A stretch of DNA of 58,925 nucleotides from Spirochaetales bacterium (GTDB taxonomy: Bacteria > Spirochaetota > Spirochaetia > SZUA-6 > RPPD01), in contig JAFGSW010000019.1 in assembly GCA_016934415.1 (NCBI GenBank), forward strand, positions 1 through 58,925, read 5' to 3'. The translations under genes were made by a program, and so were the position numbers. Shown here piece after piece: positions 51,222-58,925 of this stretch. Position 1 is the first letter of the stretch. Each line of letters starts with the position of its first letter. The notes under the pieces are model-generated. The model saw nothing but the letters and a program-made list of their open reading frames with translations. It made no database searches and had not been told where the DNA came from.

Positions 51222-53582
51222 GTGACGCGCCATAAACTCGCGGACATCCTCCACCGCTTTCCCCGGTCCCGCCGCTCGCTGGTGGGCGTCCTGCACGCGG
51301 TGCAGGACGAGTACCGCTGCCTCCCGCAAGAGGCCGTGGAGGCCGTCGCGGCGCGGCTCGGGATGACGGCGGCGGACGTCGTCTCCGTCGCCTCGTTCTA
51401 CCCGCAGTTCAGGTTCACGCCCGCGGGAAGGCACCGGATCAAGGTGTGCGTGGGCACGGCCTGCCACGTCAAGGGGGCGGAGGCGGTCTACAACGCCGTG
51501 CGCGGCCACCTGGGAATCGCCGGCGATGCGGACACGGACGCGGACGGCCTTTTCACCGTGGAGCAGGCCGCCTGCCTCGGCTGCTGCATGCTCGCGCCCG
51601 CGGTCCAGATCGATACGGTCACCTACGGCTACCTCACCTCGCGCACGGTGCCGGCCATGATCGCCGACTTTCTCAAGCGGCGGAAGGAGGCGGGCCGCGG
51701 GCCGGACGGGACTCATCGCCGCCGGGGCGGCCCGCCGGCCGGGCGGGTGAGCCTGTGCACCTGTTCAAGCTGCGCGGCCGCGGGCGCGGACAAGGTGTAC
51801 CGCGAGCTCGAGGCGGCGCTCGAGCGCTTCGGCGGGAACGTCGTGCTTGTCGACTCGGCCTGCTCCGGCCTCTCCTTCGAGGCGCCGCTCGTGGAAGTGG
51901 CCGTCGGCCGGAACGGCTCCGAGGAAATCTTCCGCTACGGCCGGGTCACGGAAGACGCGGCGGCGGCGGTGGTCGCCCGGCACTTCCGGCCGGCCGGGCG
52001 CGCGGCGCGCCTGCGCGAAAAAAGCCTCCGCTTCGTCGAGCGGGTGCTCATGAACGAGGAAAAGCCGGTTTCGGAATACCTGCTCGATCTCGCCGGCGGC
52101 CCGGCCGCGCCCTACTGGGGTGCCCAGCTCCGCATCGTGACCGAGGGGGCGCAGGAACGCGATCCCCTCGACCTGGACGCCTACCGGGCCGCGGGCGGGT
52201 TCGAGGCGCTCGCGAAGGTCGTGGCGACCGAAGACCGGATGAGCGTCATCCGGCTCGTCGAGGAGAGCGGCCTGCGCGGCCGGGGAGGGGCGGGCTTCCC
52301 GACGGGAAAAAAGTGGCGGACGGTTTTCGAACAAAAACGATTTCCAACCTCCGTGGTCTGCAATGGCGACGAGGGCGATCCGGGCGCTTTTATGGACCGG
52401 ATGGTGATCGAATCGTTCCCCTTCCGGGTGATCGAGGGCGTGGCGATCGCGGCGGCCGCGCTCGGCGCGGCGGAGGCCTTCGTTTACGTGCGCACCGAAT
52501 ACCCGCTTGCCTTGAGCCGCCTGAGGCGAGCCGTCGCGCTCTGCGAGGAGTCAGGTTATCTGGGCGCCGACGCTCTCGGGCCGGGACGCGGCCTTGCGCT
52601 TTCCGTGATCGAGGGCGGCGGGGCGTTCGTCTGCGGCGAGGAAACCGCGCTGCTCGCGTCCATTGAGGGGCGGCGCGGCACGCCCCGCCTGCGGCCCCCC
52701 TTCCCGGCCGAGAGCGGGCTCGACGGGCACCCGACGCTCATCAACAACGTGGAGACGTTCGCCGCGGTGCCGTGGATCGTGCGGCGCGGGGCGGGCGCCT
52801 TCGCCGCCGTCGGGAACGGCGGCGCGGGAGCGCCCAACACCGGCACCAAGACCTTCGCCCTGGCCGGCAAAATCCGGCGCGGCGGGCTCATCGAGGTGCC
52901 GCTCGGCATGTCCCTGCGGGAGATCGTCTTCGACATCGGCGGCGGCGTCCAGGACGGCCGCGCTCTCAAGGCCGTTCAGATCGGCGGGCCGTCGGGCGGG
53001 CTCATCCCCGCCTCGCTTGTCGACCTGCCCGTCGACTACGAGGCCCTGCGCGAACACGGGGCGATGATGGGATCGGGCGGCCTCGTCGTCCTCGACGAGA
53101 CCGACTGCATGGTGGAGATCGCGCGCTACTTCATGGCGTTCAGCCGGCGCGAAAGCTGCGGCGCCTGCGCCCCCTGCCGGGTCGGCACCGCGCGCCTTCT
53201 CGAGATCCTCGCCGCGCTCGTCGAGGGGCGGGGAACGAAAGACGACCTCGACGAGCTCGAAAGCCTGGCCGGTGACGTGCGCACCGCGAGCCGCTGCGGG
53301 CTCGGACGGAACGCGCCCAATCCCGTGCTCACCGCCCTCGGGCATTTCCGTCCGGAGTTCGAGGCGCACCTTTCCGGACGCTGCCCGGCGGGCGCGTGCA
53401 AGGCGCTCGTGACGTACTCCATCAATGACACATGCATCGGCTGCACCCGCTGCGCCCAGGCCTGCCCGGCCGAGGCGATCGCCTTCACTCCCTTCGAAAA
53501 GCACGTCATTGATTCCGCCAGGTGCACCCGCTGCGACTCCTGCCGCCAGGTCTGTCCGTCGGGCGCGGTGGTAAAACGATGA
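51222..53582 (+). CDS. NuoE-NuoF fusion with extra [2Fe-2S] and ferredoxin domains (NAD(H)-linked electron-transfer subunit)
   Basis: The 786-residue protein from the GTG start combines several modules. First is a NuoE-like domain with CVGTACHVKG and EQAACLGCC ([2Fe-2S]). A second thioredoxin-like [2Fe-2S] domain follows (SLCTCSSCAAAGADK...LVDSACSG). NuoF comes next, with GRGGAGFPTGKKW (NADH), CNGDEGDPGAFMDRM (FMN), CGEETALLASIEGRRG, an SLBB-like part and SCGACAPCRVG (4Fe-4S). The C-terminal 2[4Fe-4S] ferredoxin has CIGCTRCAQACP and CTRCDSCRQVCP. This is the HydB/HndC-type plan with the 24-kDa subunit fused in front. It should exchange electrons between NAD(H) and ferredoxin-like carriers. 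The frame opens earlier, at 51171, inside a hairpin. Confidence 0.93.
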   Translation: MTRHKLADILHRFPRSRRSLVGVLHAVQDEYRCLPQEAVEAVAARLGMTAADVVSVASFYPQFRFTPAGRHRIKVCVGTACHVKGAEAVYNAVRGHLGIAGDADTDADGLFTVEQAACLGCCMLAPAVQIDTVTYGYLTSRTVPAMIADFLKRRKEAGRGPDGTHRRRGGPPAGRVSLCTCSSCAAAGADKVYRELEAALERFGGNVVLVDSACSGLSFEAPLVEVAVGRNGSEEIFRYGRVTEDAAAAVVARHFRPAGRAARLREKSLRFVERVLMNEEKPVSEYLLDLAGGPAAPYWGAQLRIVTEGAQERDPLDLDAYRAAGGFEALAKVVATEDRMSVIRLVEESGLRGRGGAGFPTGKKWRTVFEQKRFPTSVVCNGDEGDPGAFMDRMVIESFPFRVIEGVAIAAAALGAAEAFVYVRTEYPLALSRLRRAVALCEESGYLGADALGPGRGLALSVIEGGGAFVCGEETALLASIEGRRGTPRLRPPFPAESGLDGHPTLINNVETFAAVPWIVRRGAGAFAAVGNGGAGAPNTGTKTFALAGKIRRGGLIEVPLGMSLREIVFDIGGGVQDGRALKAVQIGGPSGGLIPASLVDLPVDYEALREHGAMMGSGGLVVLDETDCMVEIARYFMAFSRRESCGACAPCRVGTARLLEILAALVEGRGTKDDLDELESLAGDVRTASRCGLGRNAPNPVLTALGHFRPEFEAHLSGRCPAGACKALVTYSINDTCIGCTRCAQACPAEAIAFTPFEKHVIDSARCTRCDSCRQVCPSGAVVKR

Positions 53583-53783
53583 CCGCCTTCGAAAAAGTTT
53601 CTATATATAATAAATATGATACAGAAAACAATTACTTGATTAATGGTTCCGACATTGGCTATTTTACAGGCTGTTATCGTTTCACCGCCGGGATCATTCG
53701 ACAGGATGCGCGAGTGCACGCGCATTCACACACCTCACGATGCATCATCCGCAAAAAGAACGATAGAAGAAAGGGACATCCAT

Positions 53784-55349
53784 TTGCCTGCGTTGAACAT
53801 CGACGGCCGCCCCGTCGAGGTCGAGGAGGGAGCCACCGTTCTCGACGCGGCCGGTAAGCTCGGCATTTCCATACCCACCCTTTGCTCGCCCGGCTCGGGC
53901 TGCAACCCGGACCCGGTCTGCCTCGTCTGCGCCGTCCGGGACGAAACCGCGGACCGGATCGTGCCGGCCTGCGCGGCGAAAGTCAGCGACGGCATGGCGG
54001 TGCGCACGAGCGGCGGAGAGGTGGAGCGCGCCCGGAGCGCCGCCTTGAGCCTGCTCGCGGCCGAGCACGCGGGCGATTGCGAGGCGCCGTGCCGCCGCGG
54101 GTGCCCGCTGGCCGTCGACGGAGACGCGCTGGCGGGCTTCCTCCGCGCGGGCGACCTCACCTCCGCCGCCGACGTCGTCTTCGACCGGAACCCCTTCCCG
54201 GCCCTGACCGGCCGCCTGTGCTCGGCGCCGTGCGAGAAAACCTGCCGCCGGCGGGCGCTCGACGGCGCGGTCTCCATCCGCCTGCTCGAGCGGTTCGTCG
54301 GCGACGCGTCTTCGAGAAGACTTCCTTCCCGCGCGCCGGCATCCGGGAAAAAGGCGGCGGTCGTGGGCGCGGGCCCGGCCGGCCTGTCCGCCGCCTTCCA
54401 CCTGCTGCGCGCCGGCGTCGACGTGACCGTCTTTGAAAAGACCGGCCGCGCCGGCGGCGGCCTTTTGCATTGCGAGACGGACGGGCGGCTGCCGGCCGCC
54501 GTGCTCGAGGCCGAGATCGCCCGGGTGGCGGTGCTCGGCGCCGAGCTCGTCTTCGACACCGAGGCGGGGCGGGACGTCTCATGGGAAGAGATTGCGCGCG
54601 GCCGCGACCTGGTCGTCGTCGCGTGCGGCGCGATCGGGGAGACGTCTTTGGAGGGCCTCGGCGTAACGACGGGGGAGTCCGGCATCGCCGTGGACCGCGA
54701 GACCTTCGCGACCTCCCGGCCGGGCGTGTTCGCCGCCGGGAGCGCGGTGCGCGAGACGACGCAATCGGTGCACTCATTGCGCGAGGGCCGGGAGGCGGCC
54801 CGCGCCGCCCTCGCGCTGATCGCCGAGGGAACGGCCGCGCCCGCCAGAAAGCGCTTTGATTCCCACCTGACCGGGCTCACCGCGGAGGAGCTGGCCGCGT
54901 TCGCGGCGCGGGCCTCGGTCGGGCCGCGCAATCCGAAGACCGATGCCGGATTCACCCTCGACGAGGCGGCGGCGGAGGCGCGCCGCTGTTTTTCGTGCGC
55001 CTGTCTCAAGCGGGAGGAGTGCGCCTTCCGAAAGGTGATGAGCTCCGTCCCCGTCGAGCGGCGCGTGCGCCTTGAAAAGCGGCCCGCCGTCAGGTTCGAC
55101 GACACGCACCCGGACGTCGTCCTGGAGCCGGGCAAGTGCATCAAGTGCGGCCGGTGCGTGCGCATCACCCGCGAGCGCGGGGAGCCGGTCGGGCTCGCCT
55201 TTTTGGGCCGCGGGATCGAGACCACGGTGGCCCCGCCCTTCGGCCGCGGCCTCAAGGAAGCGCTCACCGTGAGCGCCGCGGAATGCGTGGCGGCCTGCCC
55301 CACCGGCGCGCTGGCCTGGAAGCGCGGGAAGGCGGTCAATCGCGCATGA
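53784..55349 (+). CDS. GltD/NuoG-like iron-sulfur flavoprotein lacking the NAD(P)H-binding insert
   Basis: A TTG start nine bases behind AAGGG is chosen; the frame continues upstream without protein-like content. Domains follow in order. A plant-type [2Fe-2S] domain has four Cys (TLCSPGSGCNPDPVCLVCAV, later Cys). A GltD N-terminal double [4Fe-4S] region has CEAPCRRGCPL and RLCSAPCEKTCRR. An FAD Rossmann reads AAVVGAGPAGLSAAFHLLRA. A C-terminal ferredoxin-like part has CIKCGRCVR and CVAACPTGAL (enough Cys for only one cluster). The usual second dinucleotide fold of GltD/NfnB (GxGxxA after the first FAD segment) is absent: CGAIGETSLEGLG runs straight into GVFAAGSAVRETTQS. It is probably a partner of the NuoEF fusion. 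Confidence 0.85.
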   Translation: MPALNIDGRPVEVEEGATVLDAAGKLGISIPTLCSPGSGCNPDPVCLVCAVRDETADRIVPACAAKVSDGMAVRTSGGEVERARSAALSLLAAEHAGDCEAPCRRGCPLAVDGDALAGFLRAGDLTSAADVVFDRNPFPALTGRLCSAPCEKTCRRRALDGAVSIRLLERFVGDASSRRLPSRAPASGKKAAVVGAGPAGLSAAFHLLRAGVDVTVFEKTGRAGGGLLHCETDGRLPAAVLEAEIARVAVLGAELVFDTEAGRDVSWEEIARGRDLVVVACGAIGETSLEGLGVTTGESGIAVDRETFATSRPGVFAAGSAVRETTQSVHSLREGREAARAALALIAEGTAAPARKRFDSHLTGLTAEELAAFAARASVGPRNPKTDAGFTLDEAAAEARRCFSCACLKREECAFRKVMSSVPVERRVRLEKRPAVRFDDTHPDVVLEPGKCIKCGRCVRITRERGEPVGLAFLGRGIETTVAPPFGRGLKEALTVSAAECVAACPTGALAWKRGKAVNRA

Positions 55350-55454
55350 GCGACGCAAAGCGCGGATGCGGAGAAAAGAGAAACTACGGAGTGCGCGGAT
55401 GTCCCGAACGGAGTTCGGACGCGCGGATGGGAGAAAAGAAAAAGGAGGGGAGGA

Positions 55455-56261
55455 ATGAATGAATCCGGGAAAGGCGGGAAGACGATGAGCGGTGAGGACA
55501 TCATCGACTCGTCCCGAAAAAGGTTCGACGAGATTCTCCATTCGCCCGATTACCGCCGGGTGCATGCGGACGACGAACAACTGGAGAGGCTCGTAGGGCT
55601 CTGCGAGATCGAGCCGGGGAAATCGTACCTCGACATCGGCACGGGGAACGGGTATGTGGCCCTGGCGCTGGCGCGGCGTTTCGCCGGCGCGTCCGTCCGC
55701 GGGCTGGACATCGCCTCCGCCTCCATCGGCGCGAACGGGAAGCTCGCCTCAAGCGAAGGCCTTGCCAATGTCGCGTTCGACGCGTACGACGGGGCAGTCT
55801 TTCCATACCCGGACGGGCGGTTTGCGGGCTGCGTCAGCCGCTACGCCTTCCATCACTTTCCGGACGCCGACGCTTCCGCCTCCGAGATCGCCCGGGTGAC
55901 GGCGGCGGGGGGATTCTTCGTGCTGTCCGACCCGGTAACGCCGCCGGAGGACGATGAGGGCTTCGTCGACCGGTTCCAGTCCCTGATGCCCGACGGGCAC
56001 GTCCACTTTTACGCCCGCCGCGAAATCGAGCCGCTCTTCAACCGGTACGGCTTTTTCGTTGAGCAGGAGTTCACGAGCTCGGTTCGCTACCCCCGCGAGG
56101 GAGGCCCCGCCTACGAGCGGCTGCTCTCCGAAGCGCGCCCGGAAACGCTCGATCGGTATGCAATCGGGAGGGAAGGCGGCCGGGTATACATCACCCTCGA
56201 AGTCATGAATATTTTATTCAGGAAGCGGGGCGATGAAGCGGGCCGCAGGGAGACAAGATGA
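55455..56261 (+). CDS. Class I SAM-dependent methyltransferase (UbiE-like)
   Basis: The 268-residue protein follows AGGAGGGGAGG. Motif I YLDIGTGNGYVALALARRF, the acidic strand-2 end VRGLDIASAS, motif FPYPDGRFAGCVSRYAFHHF and LSDPVTPPEDDEGFVDRF place it with UbiE/COQ5-like small-molecule methyltransferases. The C-terminal helices (HFYARREIEPLFNRYGFFVE) are also typical. The acceptor is unknown. It overlaps the propeller gene by ATGA, and the glycosyltransferase follows in the same operon. Confidence 0.92.
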   Translation: MNESGKGGKTMSGEDIIDSSRKRFDEILHSPDYRRVHADDEQLERLVGLCEIEPGKSYLDIGTGNGYVALALARRFAGASVRGLDIASASIGANGKLASSEGLANVAFDAYDGAVFPYPDGRFAGCVSRYAFHHFPDADASASEIARVTAAGGFFVLSDPVTPPEDDEGFVDRFQSLMPDGHVHFYARREIEPLFNRYGFFVEQEFTSSVRYPREGGPAYERLLSEARPETLDRYAIGREGGRVYITLEVMNILFRKRGDEAGRRETR

Positions 56262-57499
56262 GACGAGACAACCCCAACGACAAGACGAGGATCCTTTCCC
56301 ATTTGGGTTCCCGCGCCGGAAGCGTCGCGAGGCGTGCATCGGTGCGTTCATTCATGTTCGTCTTCTGTTTTTTTCTGCTGGCGGTTACCGGCTGCCGCAA
56401 AGAGAGCGGCGGCGCGGACAATCCCGCCGCGCGGCGGCCTTCGAGCGATTGGCCGATCTTTCGCGGCGACGCCGGGCTCACCGGCCTCACCCGCGATCCC
56501 CTGCCGGAAAAACTCGTTCTCGACTTCACCCTCGCCGCGGGGGACGATATCGCGGCCTCGCCCGTCGTCGCGGGCGGGAATCTGTTCGCCGCCACGACCG
56601 GCGGATCGATCATCGCCTTCGACCTGGAACGACGGGCCCGGCTCTGGGAATACGCAAACCCCGACGGGTTCGAGGCGGCGCCGCTCGCGCTGCCCGGGGA
56701 GGCGCTCGTCGTCGCGGGCGGCCTGGACGGCTGGGTGTACGCCCTCGACGCGGGCTCGGGGACATTAAAATGGAAGGCGGAGACCGAAGGCAAAATCGCG
56801 GGCTCGGCCAATTACCTCCGGGCGGGAGGCCGCGCGCTCGTGCTCGTCGGGAGCTGGGACCGGTCGCTCTACGCCTTCGACGCCGCGACCGGCGCGGCCG
56901 CCTGGAAGTTCGCGACGGCCAATTACGTGAACGGCGCCGCGGCGGTCGGGGGCGGCCTGGCCGCCGTCGGCGGCTGCGACGCGCGCCTCCATTTCATCGA
57001 CTGCGCGGGCGGCCGGGAGGAGGGCTCCGTCGACACGGGCGCCTACATCGCCGGGTCGGCCGCGCTCGCTGGCGGCGTCGCGTACGTTGGCAACTACGGC
57101 GGCCGTTTCCTCGCCGTGGACGCGTCGTCGCGCCGCATCCGCTGGTCGTTCGACCTGCCGGCCGAGGGGCGGGGGTTCGAGGCCTCGCCCGCTGTCGCTG
57201 GGAAGCACGTCGTCATCGGGGCGAAGGACGGGTTCGTCTACTGCCTGGACCGCGCACACGGCGCGCTCGCCTGGAAATTCCGCGGCCGCGACCAGTACCT
57301 GGCGTCCTGCCTCACGGACGGGACGCGCGTCCTGGCCGCGTCCGCCGACGGCGAGCTCGCGCTCCTCGACCTCGCAAGCGGGCGCCTTCTTTCGTCCTAC
57401 GACCTCGGCGCCGACGTGACCGGGTCGCCGGCCTACGCCTCGGGCCATCTTGTGGTGGCCGCCCTCGACGGCGGCGTCTACGTCTTCCGCGGGGAGTAG
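56258..57499 (+). CDS. PQQ-type beta-propeller lipoprotein (BamB-like)
   Basis: The 413-residue protein has a signal peptide with FFLLAVTGC (lipobox) near residue 45. A short N-terminal linker is followed by seven or eight PQQ/YWTD-like blades, with recurring ALDAGSGTLKWKAET, YAFDAATGAAAWKF, FLAVDASSRRIRWSFDL and YCLDRAHGALAWKF. BamB-like propellers scaffold outer-membrane assembly or bind polysaccharide. The operon context with a methyltransferase and a GT4 enzyme suggests a role in cell-surface glycan production (inference). Confidence 0.9.
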   Translation: MRRDNPNDKTRILSHLGSRAGSVARRASVRSFMFVFCFFLLAVTGCRKESGGADNPAARRPSSDWPIFRGDAGLTGLTRDPLPEKLVLDFTLAAGDDIAASPVVAGGNLFAATTGGSIIAFDLERRARLWEYANPDGFEAAPLALPGEALVVAGGLDGWVYALDAGSGTLKWKAETEGKIAGSANYLRAGGRALVLVGSWDRSLYAFDAATGAAAWKFATANYVNGAAAVGGGLAAVGGCDARLHFIDCAGGREEGSVDTGAYIAGSAALAGGVAYVGNYGGRFLAVDASSRRIRWSFDLPAEGRGFEASPAVAGKHVVIGAKDGFVYCLDRAHGALAWKFRGRDQYLASCLTDGTRVLAASADGELALLDLASGRLLSSYDLGADVTGSPAYASGHLVVAALDGGVYVFRGE

Positions 57500-57506
57500 C
57501 CGGTCC

Positions 57507-58835
57507 ATGCGCGTCGCCGTCGTCATCCCCGGGTCCGGGGGAAGCTTTTACTGCGAAAACTGTCTCCGCGATTCCGGCCTCACCGCGGGACTGGAGAGGG
57601 CCGGGTTCGAGGCCTTTCCGGTCCCGATGTATCTTCCCCTGTTCGCCGGGGACGCTCCGTCGGGACCCAAGACCCCGCTCTTCTACGGGGCCATCGCCCT
57701 CTACCTGCGCGAGCGGTTCCGCTTCTTCCGGCGCCTGCCCGCGTCCTTCGACCGGCTCCTCAACGCCCGGCCCTTCCTCGCGGCGGCGGCGGGCCTGGCC
57801 GGGTCCACGCGCGCCGCGGGTCTCGAGGAAATGACGATCTCGATGCTCGAGGGCGAGGAGGGGAGGCAGGCGGCCGAGCTCGAACACCTGTGTTTCTGGC
57901 TCGAACGGGAGGCGAAGCCCGACGTCGTCCACCTTTCCAACGCCCTGCTCGTCGGCCTGGCCCGGGCATTGAAGGCCAGGCTCGGCGCGCCGATCGTCTG
58001 CAGCCTGCAGGACGAGCACGTCTGGATCGAGCCGATGGCCGAACCGGCCCGCGCGCGGGCCTGGGCGCTCCTCCGGGAGAAGGCCGGCGGCGTCGACCGG
58101 TTCGTCGCCGTGAGCGATTACTACCGGAAGGTGATGGCGCCGAGATTGGGCCTCGATCCGGCTTCGATCGCGGTCGTGCCCCTGGGCGTCGATTCCTCCC
58201 GGTACGAACCCCTGCCGGAAACGGCCGGTCCTCCGGTCATCGGATTTCTCTCGCGCATGGAGCCCGCCTCCGGCCTGGACTCGCTCGTCGAGGCGCTCCC
58301 GCTCGTGAAGGCCGCGCCCGGCCTGGGGGAGACGCGTCTGCGGGCCTACGGCGGCATGACCGGAGACGACGCGCCCTACGTGCGGCGGGTGGAGCGGCTG
58401 GCCCGGCGGCTCGGGCTTTCCGGCAGCGTGTCGATCGACGCGGCCTACGACCGCCGCCGCCGCTTCGAATTCTTAAGCGGCCTGTCCGCCTTAAGCGTCC
58501 CCCGCCGCGAGCCCGAGGCCTTCGGCATGTTCCTCCTCGAGGCGATGGCCGCCGGCGTGCCGGTGGCGGCGCCCGACCTGGGCGGCTTCGGCGAACTGGT
58601 GCGGTCCGCGGGCGGCGGGCTTCTCTACCCGGCCGGCGACGGGCGCGCCCTCGCGGAGGCGCTCGTCCGTCTGCTCTCCGACCGCCCCCTGGCGCGCAAG
58701 CTCCGCGAGCAAGGCCGAACGCGGGCGCGCGAGCTTTATTCGATCGAAACGACGGCGGCGGCGATGGGCGAGGTGTACCGGGGACTGGCCGAAAGCCGTG
58801 GGCGCGGGCGAACCGCGGCAAGGGAGCACCCATGA
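57507..58835 (+). CDS. GT4-family glycosyltransferase
   Basis: The 442-residue protein starts MRVAVVIPGSGGSFYCENCL, 8 bases after the propeller stop. The GT-B fold is shown by the N-terminal Rossmann, LVGLARALKARLGAPIVCSL, then VAVVPLGVDSSRYEPL, VIGFLSRMEPASGLDSLVEA and the C-terminal PREPEAFGMFLLEAMAAGVP, with the EX7E-type glutamate pair of retaining GT4 enzymes. The donor and acceptor are unknown. Its TGA overlaps an ATG (58832) of the next short frame. Confidence 0.9.
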   Translation: MRVAVVIPGSGGSFYCENCLRDSGLTAGLERAGFEAFPVPMYLPLFAGDAPSGPKTPLFYGAIALYLRERFRFFRRLPASFDRLLNARPFLAAAAGLAGSTRAAGLEEMTISMLEGEEGRQAAELEHLCFWLEREAKPDVVHLSNALLVGLARALKARLGAPIVCSLQDEHVWIEPMAEPARARAWALLREKAGGVDRFVAVSDYYRKVMAPRLGLDPASIAVVPLGVDSSRYEPLPETAGPPVIGFLSRMEPASGLDSLVEALPLVKAAPGLGETRLRAYGGMTGDDAPYVRRVERLARRLGLSGSVSIDAAYDRRRRFEFLSGLSALSVPRREPEAFGMFLLEAMAAGVPVAAPDLGGFGELVRSAGGGLLYPAGDGRALAEALVRLLSDRPLARKLREQGRTRARELYSIETTAAAMGEVYRGLAESRGRGRTAAREHP

Positions 58836-58891
58836 ACGTCGTAGAGACGCACGGCCGTGCGTCTCTACGATTGAGGCTCTCATCAGAATAA
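58832..58891 (+). pseudogene. Truncated fourth gene of the operon, broken by a palindrome
   Basis: An ATG overlapping the glycosyltransferase stop (ATGA), with AGGGAG upstream, opens a 19-codon frame that ends at a TAA. The 28-bp palindrome at 58841-58868 begins right behind the third codon. This looks like an operon gene whose 5' end was captured by the repeat, although a truly tiny peptide is possible. Confidence 0.45.
58841..58868. repeat. 28-bp perfect palindrome, copy 2
   Basis: It is identical to the copy at 16112-16139 (half-site GTAGAGACGCACGG). It sits inside the short frame at the end of the operon. Confidence 0.95.
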
Positions 58892-58925
58892 TAAAGTCCC
58901 GTTCCCGCGAGCCGGGCCGACAAGA

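Noticed and set aside
53735-55504. 589-codon minus frame opposite the flavoprotein gene
   Set aside because: Low-complexity Ser/Arg/Pro composition and no domain. The plus-strand gene has clear Fe-S and FAD motifs.

Overview
The window is high-GC bacterial chromosome with one clearly AT-rich island. Several features point to a Spirochaetota-like anaerobe: a stand-alone FliG-C-like gene, many small uncharacterised genes of spirochaete type, lipoproteins and tetratricopeptide proteins. This placement is an inference from gene content, because no rRNA or universal marker is present. The organism looks saccharolytic and xylan-oriented. It carries a xylan-binding module behind a poly-serine linker, a decayed GH115 C-terminus, a GH43-CBM lipoprotein, a GH8 enzyme and a secreted clan GH-A (GH26-like) enzyme.

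Layout. 1-8.6 kb: polysaccharide degradation genes, a GNAT-like acyltransferase, a 21-bp minisatellite and an ArsA-like ATPase. 8.8-16.1 kb: a SET-domain protein and amino-acid and nucleotide biosynthesis (eukaryote-type chorismate mutase, proB, proA, pyrB), plus a TIGR01212-type radical SAM protein. 16.1-22.6 kb: a PGPGW membrane protein, a four-gene GntR/ABC/GIN-domain operon with a visible operator, a SnoaL-like protein and a flavodoxin-ferredoxin. 22.8-28.4 kb: an AraC regulator, a three-gene operon (methyltransferase, DUF6765, DUF4474), argA and a GNAT enzyme. 28.6-32.2 kb: a decayed HicB-like gene, a PAS protein and the AT-rich island, whose genes are separated by ~90-bp near-identical structured repeats and which may be an integrase-less gene-cassette array. 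32.5-38.3 kb: a second 21-bp minisatellite, a membrane sulfatase-fold protein, a TPR protein, a ThuA-like protein and an SDR. 38.5-50.6 kb: a secreted protease with an outer-membrane partner, lipoproteins, the GH26-like enzyme, a VTT-domain membrane protein, a FliG-C-like gene, a membrane PAS/LuxR regulator and a propeller lipoprotein with 13 near-identical 144-bp repeats. 51.2-58.9 kb: a NuoE-NuoF-ferredoxin fusion next to a GltD/NuoG-like flavoprotein, then an operon of methyltransferase, PQQ-type propeller and GT4 glycosyltransferase.

Most interesting points: (1) the redox pair at 51.2-55.3 kb, whose flavoprotein appears to lack the usual NAD(P)H-binding domain and so may rely on its NuoF partner; (2) the AT-rich candidate cassette island; (3) a recurring promoter layout with the -10 box 6-8 bases before the start codon, suggesting leaderless mRNAs for an AraC regulator, argA, a VTT protein and others; (4) two unrelated minisatellites that both have a 21-bp period; (5) an unusually rich set of short palindromic elements, including two copies of one hairpin with a compensatory base-pair change and two identical 28-bp palindromes, one of them right behind a start codon at the end of an operon.

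Many long open frames opposite or across the genes above are GC-driven shadows and are left out. I saw no rRNA, tRNA, CRISPR array, transposase or integrase.
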